Shown here: positions 34,323 through 46,642 of the stretch, in pieces | Position numbering within the stretch: the stretch's first letter is position 1 | Layout: each line of letters starts with the position of its first letter | Assembly (NCBI RefSeq): GCF_000333035.1 | Contig: NZ_BANU01000020.1 | Location: 50,202 to 114,201, forward strand | Length of the DNA stretch: 64,000 nt | Reading direction: 5' to 3' | From: Gordonia sihwensis NBRC 108236 | GTDB lineage: Bacteria; Actinomycetota; Actinomycetes; Mycobacteriales; Mycobacteriaceae | Program-made: the position numbers and the translations under genes | The notes under the pieces: generated by a model | Told to the model about the DNA's origin: nothing | Database searches by the model: none | What the model saw: the letters and a program-made list of their open reading frames with translations, nothing else

Positions 34323-35321
34323 TCAGTTGAAGAATCCCCGGGCCTTGGCGTTCCACAGCATGTCGCTCCAGTAGCCCCAGGCGTGGGTGCCGTTGGCGGA
34401 GTACGACATCACCGGGACTCCCTGGACGAAGGCCGCAGCCTCGAAGGCCTTGGCCTGCGCGAACGCCAGGAGCTCGAGCGGCGTGCCCTTGAACAGGTCG
34501 TCGAAGGTGTTCTGCGGGTAGTTGTAGCGGCCGAACAGACCGTTACCCGAGCCGACGAAGATCTTGAGGCCGTGCATGCGGTTGATGAGCATGAACGGAT
34601 CGTTCTGCGTCCAACGCGGGCTCCACGGCGGACCCCACATCGCGTCGACGTTCCACGGCTGCGGCTCCACGTCCAGCATGGCCAGACGGAGCGCGGTGCG
34701 CATGCCCGGCGCCGACAGCGTCAGGTAGCCCGACAGCGAGCCGGCCGCGTAGTAGAGGTCACGACGCTGCGCGGCGTGCGTCAGCGCGGCACCGCCGCCC
34801 ATCGACAGACCCATGATGGCGTACTTGCCGCCCTTGCTCGCGAAGCCCTTGCTGCGCAGAGCCGGGACGAGGCGCTTGTCGAGCACGCAGCCCCACTTGT
34901 ACGCCTTGCGCTGGCCGTTGAAGTTCGACGGCGCATCCCAGTCGGTGTAGAAGCTGGCGGGACCGCCCACCGGCATGACGACGTTGACGCCGCGATCGGC
35001 CATCGCGCGGGCGTTGGTCTCGATGTCCCAGCCGCTGCGGTCGTAGCGCGCACGCATTCCGTCCAGCAAGATCACCGTGCGGGTGTTGCCGGGCTTGCGC
35101 CAGGCCTGCACCTTCACCTGACCGGGGGCCATCGACTTGTTGCCGAAGGCGCCGTTGGTCGGCATGCCACAGGCGTCGATCCAGAACCCCGCGTACGACG
35201 CGGCGCTCGCCTGACCCGCTCCGATGGCGGTACCCATCAGCCCCATGGCAGTGAGCACTGCGACGAGGACCGCGGTGAACCGGCGATGGCCGGCCTGCGG
35301 TTTGCTCTTAGCTACGCGCAT
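34323..35321 (-). CDS. Secreted mycolyltransferase (antigen 85 family)
   Basis: Single-domain Ag85-type mycolyltransferase of 332 aa. The signal peptide runs to about GAGQASA (residue 38). The mature part contains GNKSMAPGQVKVQAWR, ILLDGMRARYDRSGWDIETN, VVMPVGGPASFYTDW (oxyanion/substrate region), AIMGLSMGGGAALTHA with the catalytic Ser, and YSANGTHAWGYWSDM with the catalytic His, ending shortly after as in FbpA/B. The start MRVAKSK (ATG 35319-35321) is preferred because AGGGAGA lies 9 nt before it and would abut the alternative ATG at 35328-35330. A CRP-type site lies 160 bp upstream. It neighbours a second mycolyltransferase and aftB. Confidence 0.94.
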   Translation of the reverse strand: MRVAKSKPQAGHRRFTAVLVAVLTAMGLMGTAIGAGQASAASYAGFWIDACGMPTNGAFGNKSMAPGQVKVQAWRKPGNTRTVILLDGMRARYDRSGWDIETNARAMADRGVNVVMPVGGPASFYTDWDAPSNFNGQRKAYKWGCVLDKRLVPALRSKGFASKGGKYAIMGLSMGGGAALTHAAQRRDLYYAAGSLSGYLTLSAPGMRTALRLAMLDVEPQPWNVDAMWGPPWSPRWTQNDPFMLINRMHGLKIFVGSGNGLFGRYNYPQNTFDDLFKGTPLELLAFAQAKAFEAAAFVQGVPVMSYSANGTHAWGYWSDMLWNAKARGFFN

Positions 35322-35480
35322 TGACTGCATTCTCCCTAACTCTGCTTTGCACTCACCGGCGGTCCTGAGACCACCTGTGAACCTCTTCGGCACGCGTGGG
35401 CACCGTCGTTGACGTCACAAAAGTCACATCTGCAACTGGATAGAGCGAGCCTATTCGACTCTCCCACCCTCACCAAACCC

Positions 35481-35496
35481 TGTGATCGCAATCACA
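35481..35496. promoter_or_regulatory. CRP/GlxR-type operator
   Basis: TGTGATCGCAATCACA, a perfect TGTGA-N6-TCACA palindrome. It lies in the 347-bp gap between aftB and the mycolyltransferase gene, the longest gap in the envelope cluster. It matches the consensus of CRP-family regulators (GlxR in corynebacteria, Crp in mycobacteria). No gene is seen in the gap. Confidence 0.65.
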
Positions 35497-35668
35497 TCGC
35501 CTGGTCAGTCGACTTGTGCACAGCCGCTCCGGGGGCCTTCACCCCTCGTTGCGGCCACGCCGTTTCTATCGTGCAACCGAGCAAGGACGTTACCGTTTCG
35601 ATATCTGGCCCGCCAATCGGTGAGAGCTATCTGACACATGTCCGTCTCAGCTTCACCTGAGGCGGCTC

Positions 35669-37762
35669 TCAGTTATCCGAGGTCAGCCCCTTGGGCATCG
35701 CCAAGCCGCACCGCTCGATCTCGTATTTCGGTTCGCGGGCGATCCGGTAGGAATTGAACTCTGCGGCCTGCCGCAGGTTGTGCCGGAATCGGGCGAATGT
35801 CCAGGTGCCCTTGTACGAGGCGAATCGCGCTTCGGTCATCGGGCAGGTCAGTGCCACGCGGGCCATCTTCACCTCGTCCCGGTCGATGAACGCCGGGAAA
35901 CCCGAGACGCTTCCGCTCTCGGCGACCACCCACTCGGTCGGCAGATGCTTGTCGTGCCCGATGCGCCCGTCGGTCAGCCGCGGCGTGTGCGCCGCCAACG
36001 GATACGCCAGGCCCATCTGGTCCACCACCCGGACGTCGAGCGGAGCGTTCATGCTCGTCATGCCGAGGTTGAGGAAGTACACCGTGGTCTGTCTGGGGAT
36101 CCCGGGCTTCAAGTGCTCGGGCAGCGGAGCCACGTACCACTCGTCGAAGTTCGCCGACGGGAGGATCACCCCGCCTCCGGCGGCCTCGGTCTGCCGGATC
36201 TTCTCGACCATCGCGCGCATCCGCGGATACTCGAGGTAGTCCTCTGCGGTGACCGGGTTCTCGTTGCCCATGTTCGTCACATAGAAGCGACGCTCGTCGA
36301 CGATGCCGTCGCGGCCGATGTCCATACCGGCGTTGGGCAGCACGGTCTGATTGACCGCCACCCCCCACCACACGGTGGTGACGACGCCGCCGAGCAGCAG
36401 CAGCCCGGCGCCGAGCTGGTACCGCGACCGCGCGCTGGAGAGCGAGGCGGGAATCGTCACCGGGATCACCATCACCGGCAGCAGCAGAATGAACAGCGGC
36501 GCCAGCAGGACGCGGCCGTGCATGAAGTCCCCGCCCTGCCGAATCCAGTACAGGCCGAGGATCAGCCCGGCCACCAGCGTCGTGACGACGACGGCGTTCT
36601 GGGACTGCACGTGGTCGACGGCCGACGACCACGTGCGACGGAGCCGCTGCATCGGCGGGACCGGCGGCGCCCCGAGGATCTCCGGCGCATCGGCATCGTC
36701 GGCGGGGGCCGCCGAGACGGCAGACGCCGCCCGAGGAGCCTCGCGGCGAGTCAGGTACGCGCCGACGGCGAGCAGTACGCCCGCCCCGATCGCGACGATC
36801 ACCGGCAGCAACAGGGTGTACGGGGTGAACAGGTTGTCCAGGTAGGCGAAGCCCTGCTTCCACTTGGACCCGCTCGCATCCTTCGCGATCGCCGGATTCG
36901 GCACCAGGACGGCGTAGTAGCCCATGCGGAAGATCTGATAGCCGATCGGGACGGCTCCCGCGACCACCACCATCGCCACACGCATGCGCCAGCCGATCCG
37001 CGAGACGAACAGCACCAGCAGGACCAGTCCGCCGAAGACCGTGATCTCCGGACGGATCAGCGGCGCCATGCCCGCGGTGAAAGCCAGGAGCAGGAAGGCG
37101 ATCCGCGACCGCCGGCTCCCGTCGTCCGGGTCACGCCGGCCCCAGGCGAGGAACTGGCACCACAGCGCGGCGATCCAGAAGATCACCAGACCGTTCTCGA
37201 GGCCGGACGTGGCGAAGTCGCGCGCGGGCGGAATCACGATGTACACGATCGCGCCCAACGGCAGCAGCAGCGTGAGCCCCGGCCCGAGCGCCCGGCGACC
37301 GTACAGGCGCGCCGTGCCGTACATGGCGAGCGGCAGCGCGGCCACCGACAGCACCAGCGCCACCCAGAGCGCGACGTACTCGGTGTGTTCGGCACCGGTC
37401 ACCCAGCTCCAGAACCAGATCAGGTAGGTCCACGCGGTGGAGGTGTTGGCCTCCACCCGTTCACCGGCGTTGAAGACCGGTCCGTTGCCCGCGAGGAGGT
37501 TGCGCACGGTGCGCAGGACGATGAGGCCGTCGTCGGCGATCCAGCGGCGCTGCCACGCACCGATCGCGAACAGCACGGTGACGGCGAGGGCTCCGATCGA
37601 GAAGCTGGCGATCGGTGCGATCAGCCTGCGCCGGTCGCCGCGGTTCCCGGGCCGTCCGCCGTCGCGGGGCTCGTCGAGGGCCTCCGGGCCATCGGGGTCG
37701 TCGGAGACGACCGGGATCACCGTCGTCGGATCATCGGACCGGGACTCATCAGAGCGGGACAT
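35669..37762 (-). CDS. aftB: Arabinofuranosyltransferase AftB
   Basis: GT-C membrane enzyme adding the terminal beta-1,2-linked arabinofuranose that primes arabinan for mycolylation. Length 697 aa. An Asp/Arg-rich cytoplasmic N-terminus precedes membrane helix 1 (IGALAVTVLFAIGAW). The catalytic-loop region RRWIADDGLIVLRTVRNLLA holds the Asp pair, followed by EANTSTAWTYLIWFWSWVTG. About ten membrane segments follow, then a soluble C-terminal domain of about 200 residues (VILPSANFDEWYVAPLPEHL). ATG 37760-37762 is used; it overlaps the ubiA end by 14 nt. It ends the glf-glfT2-PAP2-ubiA-aftB operon, as in Rv3809c-Rv3805c. Confidence 0.94.
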   Translation of the reverse strand: MSRSDESRSDDPTTVIPVVSDDPDGPEALDEPRDGGRPGNRGDRRRLIAPIASFSIGALAVTVLFAIGAWQRRWIADDGLIVLRTVRNLLAGNGPVFNAGERVEANTSTAWTYLIWFWSWVTGAEHTEYVALWVALVLSVAALPLAMYGTARLYGRRALGPGLTLLLPLGAIVYIVIPPARDFATSGLENGLVIFWIAALWCQFLAWGRRDPDDGSRRSRIAFLLLAFTAGMAPLIRPEITVFGGLVLLVLFVSRIGWRMRVAMVVVAGAVPIGYQIFRMGYYAVLVPNPAIAKDASGSKWKQGFAYLDNLFTPYTLLLPVIVAIGAGVLLAVGAYLTRREAPRAASAVSAAPADDADAPEILGAPPVPPMQRLRRTWSSAVDHVQSQNAVVVTTLVAGLILGLYWIRQGGDFMHGRVLLAPLFILLLPVMVIPVTIPASLSSARSRYQLGAGLLLLGGVVTTVWWGVAVNQTVLPNAGMDIGRDGIVDERRFYVTNMGNENPVTAEDYLEYPRMRAMVEKIRQTEAAGGGVILPSANFDEWYVAPLPEHLKPGIPRQTTVYFLNLGMTSMNAPLDVRVVDQMGLAYPLAAHTPRLTDGRIGHDKHLPTEWVVAESGSVSGFPAFIDRDEVKMARVALTCPMTEARFASYKGTWTFARFRHNLRQAAEFNSYRIAREPKYEIERCGLAMPKGLTSDN

Positions 37763-38666
37763 AGACCGCAACACCCACCAGCACGACCCACGCCACCGCA
37801 AGGAACTGCAGCACCCGATCGCCGAGCGCGATGTCCTCCGGCTCGCCGGCCTGGCCGCCGTCGACGTCGACGGCGTAGCGGAGGATCGCGACGGTGAACG
37901 GCACCATCGAGATGGCGTAATAGACGTTCTGCGAGTGGATGCCGTCGAAGGCCCACAGTCCGTAGCAGAGGACGACGGCGGTGGCCGAGAGCGTCCACAC
38001 GAACCGCAGGTACGTAGTGGTGTAGTACTCGAGCGACTTGCGGATCTTGGCCCCGGTGCGCTCGGCCAGCTGCAACTCGGCGTAGCGCTTGCCCGCGGCC
38101 ATGAACAGCGAACCGAAGGCCATCACCAGCAGGAACCACTTGGACAGGTCGATCTCGGCGGCCACGCCACCGGCGATGGCGCGCAGCAGGAAGCCCGACG
38201 ACACGATGCAGATGTCGACGACGGCCTGGTGCTTGAGCCCGAAGCAGTAACCGAGTTGCACGCCCAGGTACACCGCGATCGTCACGGCCGTCTGCCAGTT
38301 GGCGATGAACGCGATGCCGATCGATCCGGCGGCCAGCACCACGGCGAGCACGAAGGCGAGGTTGCGCGGCACCACGCCCGCCGCGATGGGCCGGAAGCGC
38401 TTGGTGGGGTGGTTGCGGTCGGCTTCCACGTCGAGAGCGTCGTTGATGAGGTAGATCGACGACGCGACCAGGCAGAACGAGATGAACGCGATGCCGACGT
38501 TCAGCATCCGGTCCGAATCCTTGAGGACCTCGGTTCCGGCCGCCAGCGGCGCCGCCAAGACCAGGACGTTCTTCACCCACTGGCGCGGGCGGAGTGCCTT
38601 GATCAGACCCGTCGCCAGATTCTTCGGCGGACCGGGGACGCCGTGCTCGATCGGCTCCTCGCTCAT
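37749..38666 (-). CDS. ubiA: Decaprenyl-phosphate phosphoribosyltransferase (UbiA/DPPR synthase)
   Basis: UbiA-superfamily prenyltransferase joining decaprenyl phosphate and phosphoribosyl pyrophosphate to give DPPR, the precursor of the arabinose donor. Length 305 aa, with nine predicted helices. The first Asp-rich motif is YLINDALDVEADRNHPTKRF, with the PIAAG following. The second conserved loop is LGYCFGLKHQAVVDICIVSS, and FMAAGKRYAEL carries basic residues for phosphate binding. ATG 38664-38666 has GAGGAAG 6 nt upstream. The gene lies 10 nt after the PAP2 phosphatase gene and overlaps aftB, matching Rv3806c. Confidence 0.95.
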   Translation of the reverse strand: MSEEPIEHGVPGPPKNLATGLIKALRPRQWVKNVLVLAAPLAAGTEVLKDSDRMLNVGIAFISFCLVASSIYLINDALDVEADRNHPTKRFRPIAAGVVPRNLAFVLAVVLAAGSIGIAFIANWQTAVTIAVYLGVQLGYCFGLKHQAVVDICIVSSGFLLRAIAGGVAAEIDLSKWFLLVMAFGSLFMAAGKRYAELQLAERTGAKIRKSLEYYTTTYLRFVWTLSATAVVLCYGLWAFDGIHSQNVYYAISMVPFTVAILRYAVDVDGGQAGEPEDIALGDRVLQFLAVAWVVLVGVAVYVPL

Positions 38667-38676
38667 CGGTGCTTCC

Positions 38677-39250
38677 TCACTTGCTCGAGTCTCGGTTGCG
38701 GGATTGTGCATCGGCGGCGATCACCGCTCCCGCGGTCACTGCACCGACAAGAGCGCCGGCGGCCACATCGGAAGGGTAATGGACACCCAGAACCAGACGC
38801 GAAAGCAGCATCGGCGGAACCACCGCGGCGGGCACCAGCACCTGCGCGACGGGACTGCCCGCGGCCCGCCCCAGCAGAATCGCCGCAGCGGTGGTGGACG
38901 TGGCGTGACTGGACGGGAAACTCAGCCTGCTGGGGGTCCCGACGCCGACGCGGATGTCGGGGTGGCTCGGACGCCTGCGGCGCACCACGCGCTTGATCAC
39001 CACGGACGCGGCATGCGCCACGAATGCGCCGGCACCGGCTTCCAGGTAGCGGCGGCGCGCGACCTCGTCGCCACGTCGGTGTGCGGCGTAGGCGCCGGCC
39101 CCGGCGAGCGCCAGCCAGCCCAGCGAGTGCTCTCCGAAATGCGAGAGTCCGCGTGCGCCGGAGAGCACGCCGGGCCGGTCGGCGATCGCCGACTGAACGG
39201 CCACCAGCATCGCCGCCTCGCCGGTCGCAGGTTCCGGCGCGGCGATCTGA

Positions 39251-39270
<20 letters not shown>
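38677..39270 (-). CDS. PAP2-family phosphatase (decaprenyl phosphoryl-ribose 5-phosphate phosphatase)
   Basis: Membrane phosphatase of the type 2 phosphatidic acid phosphatase family, 197 aa. By position (Rv3807c equivalent) it is the likely enzyme removing the 5-phosphate from DPPR. All three PAP2 motifs are present: KRVVRRRRPSHP (K-x6-RP), FPSSHATSTT (PSxH) and SRLVLGVHYPSDV (SR-x5-H-x3-D). Four to five membrane helices. The GTG start at 39268-39270 lies within the last codons of glfT2 (20-nt overlap), so translation is coupled. Confidence 0.9.
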
Positions 39271-42357
<3,087 letters not shown>

Positions 42358-42359
42358 TC

Positions 42360-42365
42360 AGCCTA
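42360..42365 (-). promoter_or_regulatory. -10 box of leaderless glf operon
   Basis: TAGGCT on the minus strand, 8 nt before the glf GTG. It is the same hexamer as at pks13. Confidence 0.55.
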
Positions 42366-42456
42366 TCGGACCGATCCTGAGTATTCCCGCAGCGAGCACG
42401 CGCGACGGCCCGCCCGGCGGTGTGAGATTCGTCCGTGAAAGAGGCCGTGAGAACCG

Positions 42457-44076
42457 TCAGCCCAGGCCGTCCCGCGTGGGGAAACCGAGCGCGGCCAGGC
42501 CGCCCGCGTTCAGGAAGTCGGTCAGCGACTGGCCCATCAGCGCGTGCACGCCGGTGAGCGGGCTGAAGTAGATGACGCCGTTCTCCAGCACCTGCACCAG
42601 ACCCGGCAGTCCCTTGCCGTCGGTGAGCAGTTCCGGTTTGGCGACGGTGCCCGTGGAGCCCTGCGAGTTGTCGCTGCGCTCCAGATTCACCTGCTTCAGA
42701 TCCACCTGCTTCGCGGTGAGCTGCTTGAGTCCCTCGGTGACCAGTTTCTCCAGCATCGGGGTGACCTCGCCCACGATGCCGGTCACGTCGGGCAGTCCCA
42801 CCGCCGACAGCCCGGGCACGATCTGGTTGAGGACGGCGCCCAGCGGGCTGAGGTCGAGCAGTCCCCCTCCCGGCGAGTCCGGTCCCACCTGCGGCTTGAC
42901 GATCTTCGGCATCGATTTCTGGCCCCGCACGGAGAACCAGTCCGATTTCAGTTGCAGCTTGACCCGCGCGTCGTTGCCCGAGGCCTCGACCGTTCCGCCG
43001 GTGCCGGTCACCCGGACCTTGACGACGCGGCCGCCGCCTTCGCCGAGACCGTTGGCCTCGATCACCTCGAAGCTCTTGAGCGACCCGACGCCGAACGCGG
43101 AGCCGATGCTCGACGCGCTGACGGTCGCGGACCACGAATGGTCGGGTGCGATGGAGTCGCCCGCATCGCGGACGGCCGGGAAGAGTCCGCCCGCGGTGTA
43201 CCCGCCGGTGGAGGCCGAGAACTCGGTGAGAGCGGGTTTGCCGTTCAACAACCGGATCTGCCCGGCGGTGGCGTCGGCGGCCCGGCTGGTCCGGGGATCC
43301 TCGCCGGAGGCTCCGTGATACATCTGGGACGCCTGGGTGTTGTCGATCTTGCGACCCGCGGCCAGTCCGGCCAACACATAGGAGCGCGCCGCGACCGCCT
43401 GCGCCTTGAGCGCCTCGAATCCGCCGGTGTCACCCCAGGACGGCATCGACTCCTTGGGGATCACACCCTTGACGTAGTCGTCCACGTGCAGCTTGTTGTA
43501 GACGCCGCCCGGACCGATGCCGATGGAGCCGCGGTACTTGTCGCCCCCGTTGCAGAAGGTCAGCAGTTCCTGGTCCGGCCGGTTGGTCCCCGGGTTGATC
43601 GGGTCCACCTGCGTGGCCGGAACAGTGCTGACGACGGCGCCGCCGCAGCCGTCGGTGATCGTGGCCGTACCCCCGGACAGGCTGACCGCCTGCCCGGGAG
43701 CGACCGTCTGCGTGCCTACGCGCATTCCCGCAGCCGCATGAACACCGACCGACGCCTTCTCGCTCAGCGAGACCGTGACGTCGGGGGTGCTCACCTTCCC
43801 CGCGACTGTGTTTCCGTAGTAGTGCCGGAGGATCTGATCCGCCGACCACCCCTGCTTCGCGTAGCCGTACGCACCCCACTGGCCCAGACCGCGTCCGTGC
43901 CCGTGCCCGTGCCCGTCGAGGACGATCGGCGTGTTCGCCGCCAGGGCGACCCCGTCGGAGGAGAACACGTCGGTGCCGCCGACGACCAGACCACCCGCGA
44001 GCAACGCGGGCGCCAGGCCCAGGGCAGCGAAGGTCAGAGTTCGCTTCTTGGCTCGGCTCGGTCGAACATTCGGCAC
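42457..44076 (-). CDS. Secreted SpoIID/LytB-domain protein
   Basis: A 539-aa exported protein. After a signal peptide (ALGLAPALLAGGLVVGG) the SpoIID signature appears as GHGRGLGQWGAYGYAKQGWS with AQILRHYY-like continuation (ADQILRHYYG). The body has GVIPKESMPSWGDTGGFEAL with a conserved Glu, AQAVAARSYVLA and SASTGGYTAGG. SpoIID enzymes are lytic transglycosylases on denuded glycans, so a role in peptidoglycan remodelling is likely. The C-terminus has a hydrophobic helical region and an LGFP-like end (VIYFSPLTGVHAL; AALGFPTRDGLG). GTG 44074-44076 has AAGGGG 7 nt upstream. It lies just upstream of glf with a 105-bp gap. Confidence 0.88.
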   Translation of the reverse strand: MPNVRPSRAKKRTLTFAALGLAPALLAGGLVVGGTDVFSSDGVALAANTPIVLDGHGHGHGRGLGQWGAYGYAKQGWSADQILRHYYGNTVAGKVSTPDVTVSLSEKASVGVHAAAGMRVGTQTVAPGQAVSLSGGTATITDGCGGAVVSTVPATQVDPINPGTNRPDQELLTFCNGGDKYRGSIGIGPGGVYNKLHVDDYVKGVIPKESMPSWGDTGGFEALKAQAVAARSYVLAGLAAGRKIDNTQASQMYHGASGEDPRTSRAADATAGQIRLLNGKPALTEFSASTGGYTAGGLFPAVRDAGDSIAPDHSWSATVSASSIGSAFGVGSLKSFEVIEANGLGEGGGRVVKVRVTGTGGTVEASGNDARVKLQLKSDWFSVRGQKSMPKIVKPQVGPDSPGGGLLDLSPLGAVLNQIVPGLSAVGLPDVTGIVGEVTPMLEKLVTEGLKQLTAKQVDLKQVNLERSDNSQGSTGTVAKPELLTDGKGLPGLVQVLENGVIYFSPLTGVHALMGQSLTDFLNAGGLAALGFPTRDGLG

Positions 44077-44200
44077 TGCACAACCCCTTATGGCGGGACC
44101 ACTGCATGCGTGTGGCCCGTGTGACTAGTGGGACTCCTGTGACAGTAGTGACCGCACTGCGGACACGACAAGTTCAGACGGTCACAACCGAGTCACGCTT

Positions 44201-45037
44201 TTAGAACCAGCGTTCGAGGACCTGGGCGACACCGTCGTCGAGGTTCGACGAAGTCACTTCGTCGGCCGCCTCCGCCGCTGCCGGATCGCCGTGCCCCATC
44301 GCCACGCCGTGCGCCGCCCACCGCAGCATCTCGGCGTCGTTGGGCATGTCGCCGAACGCTATCGGTGCCCGTCCGTCGACGTCCGAATGCTCCACGAGCC
44401 ACGCGAGCCCTGCGGCCTTGTGCGTTCCGGCCAGCGAGAACTCGATCAGGCCGGTGTCGATCGAGAAGGTGATCTCCGCCAGGTCGCCGACGCGCGGCGC
44501 CACCGCCTCCGCCATCGCGCGCGAGGACATGCTCGGCATTCGTGCCAGCAGCTTGACCGCAGGCGACGCGGCGACCTCGTCCTGGCTCACATAGACGTGA
44601 TCGGGATTGAGCCAGGCGTGTTCGTAGCCCGGCGTCGCGACGAACGGCGGCGTCGCGGTGTCGTAGGCGGAGCCTCCGGCCCGCTCCGCGGCGAGCCCGC
44701 ATCCCGGCAGTACGTCCGCGCAGATCTCGGCGATCCGAGCGAGTGCGCCCGGTTCGAGGGTCGCGGCGTGCAGCACCGTGTCGGTGGCGACGTCGTACAC
44801 GATGGCGCCGTTGGCACAGACCGCGTAGCGCACGGCGGCGGGGGTGTCCGCGAGTTGATCGGTGATCTCGGGAATCCAGCGTGGCGGGCGACCGGTAGCC
44901 AGAACCAGTTCGACGCCGCGCTCACGGGCGCGGCGCAGCACCGAGACCGTGCGGTCGGAGATCCGGTTGTCGTCGTCGATCAGGGTGCCGTCGACGTCCG
45001 AGGCGATCATCGTCGGAGTCGGCGAGTCGGTGGTCAT
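44201..45037 (-). CDS. Cof-type HAD-family phosphatase
   Basis: A 278-aa HAD-superfamily phosphatase with a C2B-type cap. Motif I is MIASDVDGTLIDDDN (nucleophile Asp and acid Asp), motif II is LVLATGRPP, motif III is the Lys in THKAAGLAWLVE, and motif IV is IAFGDMPNDAEMLRWA. All catalytic residues are therefore present. Typical substrates are sugar phosphates or phosphorylated cofactors; the real one is unknown. The ATG at 45035-45037 overlaps the upstream acyltransferase stop (ATGA). M. tuberculosis Rv3813c has the same place before three PlsC genes. Confidence 0.9.
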   Translation of the reverse strand: MTTDSPTPTMIASDVDGTLIDDDNRISDRTVSVLRRARERGVELVLATGRPPRWIPEITDQLADTPAAVRYAVCANGAIVYDVATDTVLHAATLEPGALARIAEICADVLPGCGLAAERAGGSAYDTATPPFVATPGYEHAWLNPDHVYVSQDEVAASPAVKLLARMPSMSSRAMAEAVAPRVGDLAEITFSIDTGLIEFSLAGTHKAAGLAWLVEHSDVDGRAPIAFGDMPNDAEMLRWAAHGVAMGHGDPAAAEAADEVTSSNLDDGVAQVLERWF

Positions 45038-45804
45038 TCGGATCGGCTCCCCCGTTTGGCTGCGCGACGTCGCGCCTTCTCCGCTGCTTCCGCGTCCTCG
45101 ATCACCAGTGCCTCCGCGGGGGTCGGCGCACAGCCGCCGAGTCTCTCCGGCAACCAATCGGCACCGGCGGGCGCCTCCGGGTACCGGTCCTGCACCCGGT
45201 GCAGAAGGACGGTCATCGTCTCGCGCAGTCGGGCCGTGCCCACGGCGGGATCCTCGTCGGCGGAGAAGGTCATCGGCGCACCGAACTCGACGTCGATCGG
45301 GATGCGATGGAATCCGATCCGGCGCTTGGCGCCCTTGGTCCATTGCCGCTGTGCGCCCCAGACGATCGTCGGGATCACGGGTACGCCGGCCTCGGCCGCC
45401 ATCCGCACAGCTCCCGACTTGAACTCCTTGAGTTCGAAGCTGCGGCTGACCGTCGACTCGGGGTACACGACGATGAGTTCACCGCCGCGAAGCGCGTCGA
45501 CGGCGGATCGATATGCGTCCCCGCCCGCTGAACGGTCCACCGGCACCGCCCTGGCGTGTTTGACGAGAAATCTCATGATGCCCAGGTCCATCACTTCGGA
45601 CTTGATGAGGTACCGCCCGCGTCGACCGCGCCGGTGGAGCCCCAGACCGGCCGGAATGAAGTCCACGTAGCTGGTGTGGTTGATCACCACGACACCCCCG
45701 CCCGCGGCGGGAACGTTCTCGAGGCCGAAGTAGCGACGCCGAACCCCCTGCGCCAGCATGATCGATCCGGCGATCCCCTCGAGGGTTCGATAGACCGGCT
45801 CCAT
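45034..45804 (-). CDS. PlsC-type 1-acyl-sn-glycerol-3-phosphate acyltransferase (copy 1)
   Basis: A 256-aa acyltransferase of the lysophosphatidic acid acyltransferase family, forming phosphatidic acid or acylating a related lipid at the membrane. Catalytic H-x4-D is in VINHTSYVDFIPAGL. The glycerol-phosphate-binding motif is VVYPESTVSRSFELKEFKSG, with VPVIPTIVWGAQRQWTKG further on. The C-terminal tail is basic (KARRRAAKRGSRSE). It is 2 nt from a paralogue of nearly the same length and overlaps the HAD gene, so the three form one operon (Rv3814c-Rv3816c-like). Confidence 0.92.
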   Translation of the reverse strand: MEPVYRTLEGIAGSIMLAQGVRRRYFGLENVPAAGGGVVVINHTSYVDFIPAGLGLHRRGRRGRYLIKSEVMDLGIMRFLVKHARAVPVDRSAGGDAYRSAVDALRGGELIVVYPESTVSRSFELKEFKSGAVRMAAEAGVPVIPTIVWGAQRQWTKGAKRRIGFHRIPIDVEFGAPMTFSADEDPAVGTARLRETMTVLLHRVQDRYPEAPAGADWLPERLGGCAPTPAEALVIEDAEAAEKARRRAAKRGSRSE

Positions 45805-45806
45805 CG

Positions 45807-46580
45807 TCAGTCCGCATCTCCGGACGCCTCGCGCCGAGCCCTCTTCGCCGCCTTGGCCTCGGCATCCGCGCGGTCCATCGCGTTGGCCTCCTCGAGCGTG
45901 GGGGCACCGCCGCCGCGCGCCGCGGGCACCCAGAACTCACCCGCCGGGTACTCGCCGTAGCCGTCCTGCAGTTCGGTGAGCTTGGCCCGCATGGAGTCGA
46001 ACAACCGCTGAGTCAGTTCCTCCGGCGTGCCCTCCGGCCTCAGCGGCTCGCCGACCCCGACCATGATCTTGAATCCGGTCCGGCCCAGCTGCCGCGGATG
46101 TCCCTTGGTCCAGATCCGCTGCGCTCCCCAGATGATGGTCGGGATGATGGGCGCGCCCGACTCCAGCGACATCCGCGCCGCTCCGGACTTGAACTCCTTG
46201 AGTTCGAAGCTCCGGCTGATCGTCGCCTCCGGGTAGACGCCGACCAACTCACCGCGCTTGAGGTAGTCGACGGCGTCGCGATAACTCTGCGCACCGTTGG
46301 CGCGATCGACCGGGATGTGCTTCAGGGACCGCATGATCGGTCCGCCGACGGCGTTGTCGAAGACCTCTTTCTTGGCCATGAAGCGGACGTACCGCCGCGG
46401 CTTCTGCAGGAATGCGGGAATGCCCGCGAAGGTGAAGTCGAGGTAGCCGGTGTGGTTGATGGCCACCACCCCGGGACCGTGGGCCGGCATGTTCTCCACG
46501 CCGGAGATATCGAACTTCAAGCCCTGGGCGAGCCAGAGCAGACGGGCGGTGGACACGACTCCGGCGTACACGGGTTCCAT
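45807..46580 (-). CDS. PlsC-type 1-acyl-sn-glycerol-3-phosphate acyltransferase (copy 2)
   Basis: A 257-aa paralogue of the adjacent acyltransferase, clearly a tandem duplication because both begin MEPVY and share ARLLWLAQG-like, SRSFELKEFKSG and IPTI-WGAQR segments. Catalytic motif AINHTGYLDFTFAGIP and substrate motif VGVYPEATISRS are intact. The C-terminus is again basic (AEAKAAKRARREASGDAD). It is the promoter-proximal gene of the operon; ATG 46578-46580. The two copies may differ in acyl or acceptor specificity. Confidence 0.92.
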   Translation of the reverse strand: MEPVYAGVVSTARLLWLAQGLKFDISGVENMPAHGPGVVAINHTGYLDFTFAGIPAFLQKPRRYVRFMAKKEVFDNAVGGPIMRSLKHIPVDRANGAQSYRDAVDYLKRGELVGVYPEATISRSFELKEFKSGAARMSLESGAPIIPTIIWGAQRIWTKGHPRQLGRTGFKIMVGVGEPLRPEGTPEELTQRLFDSMRAKLTELQDGYGEYPAGEFWVPAARGGGAPTLEEANAMDRADAEAKAAKRARREASGDAD

Positions 46581-46642
46581 GTCAACAGAGCTTAGTCACC
46601 GGCTCCGACACCGCAGGACTCCGTCGTCGCCGGCTCCCGCGC

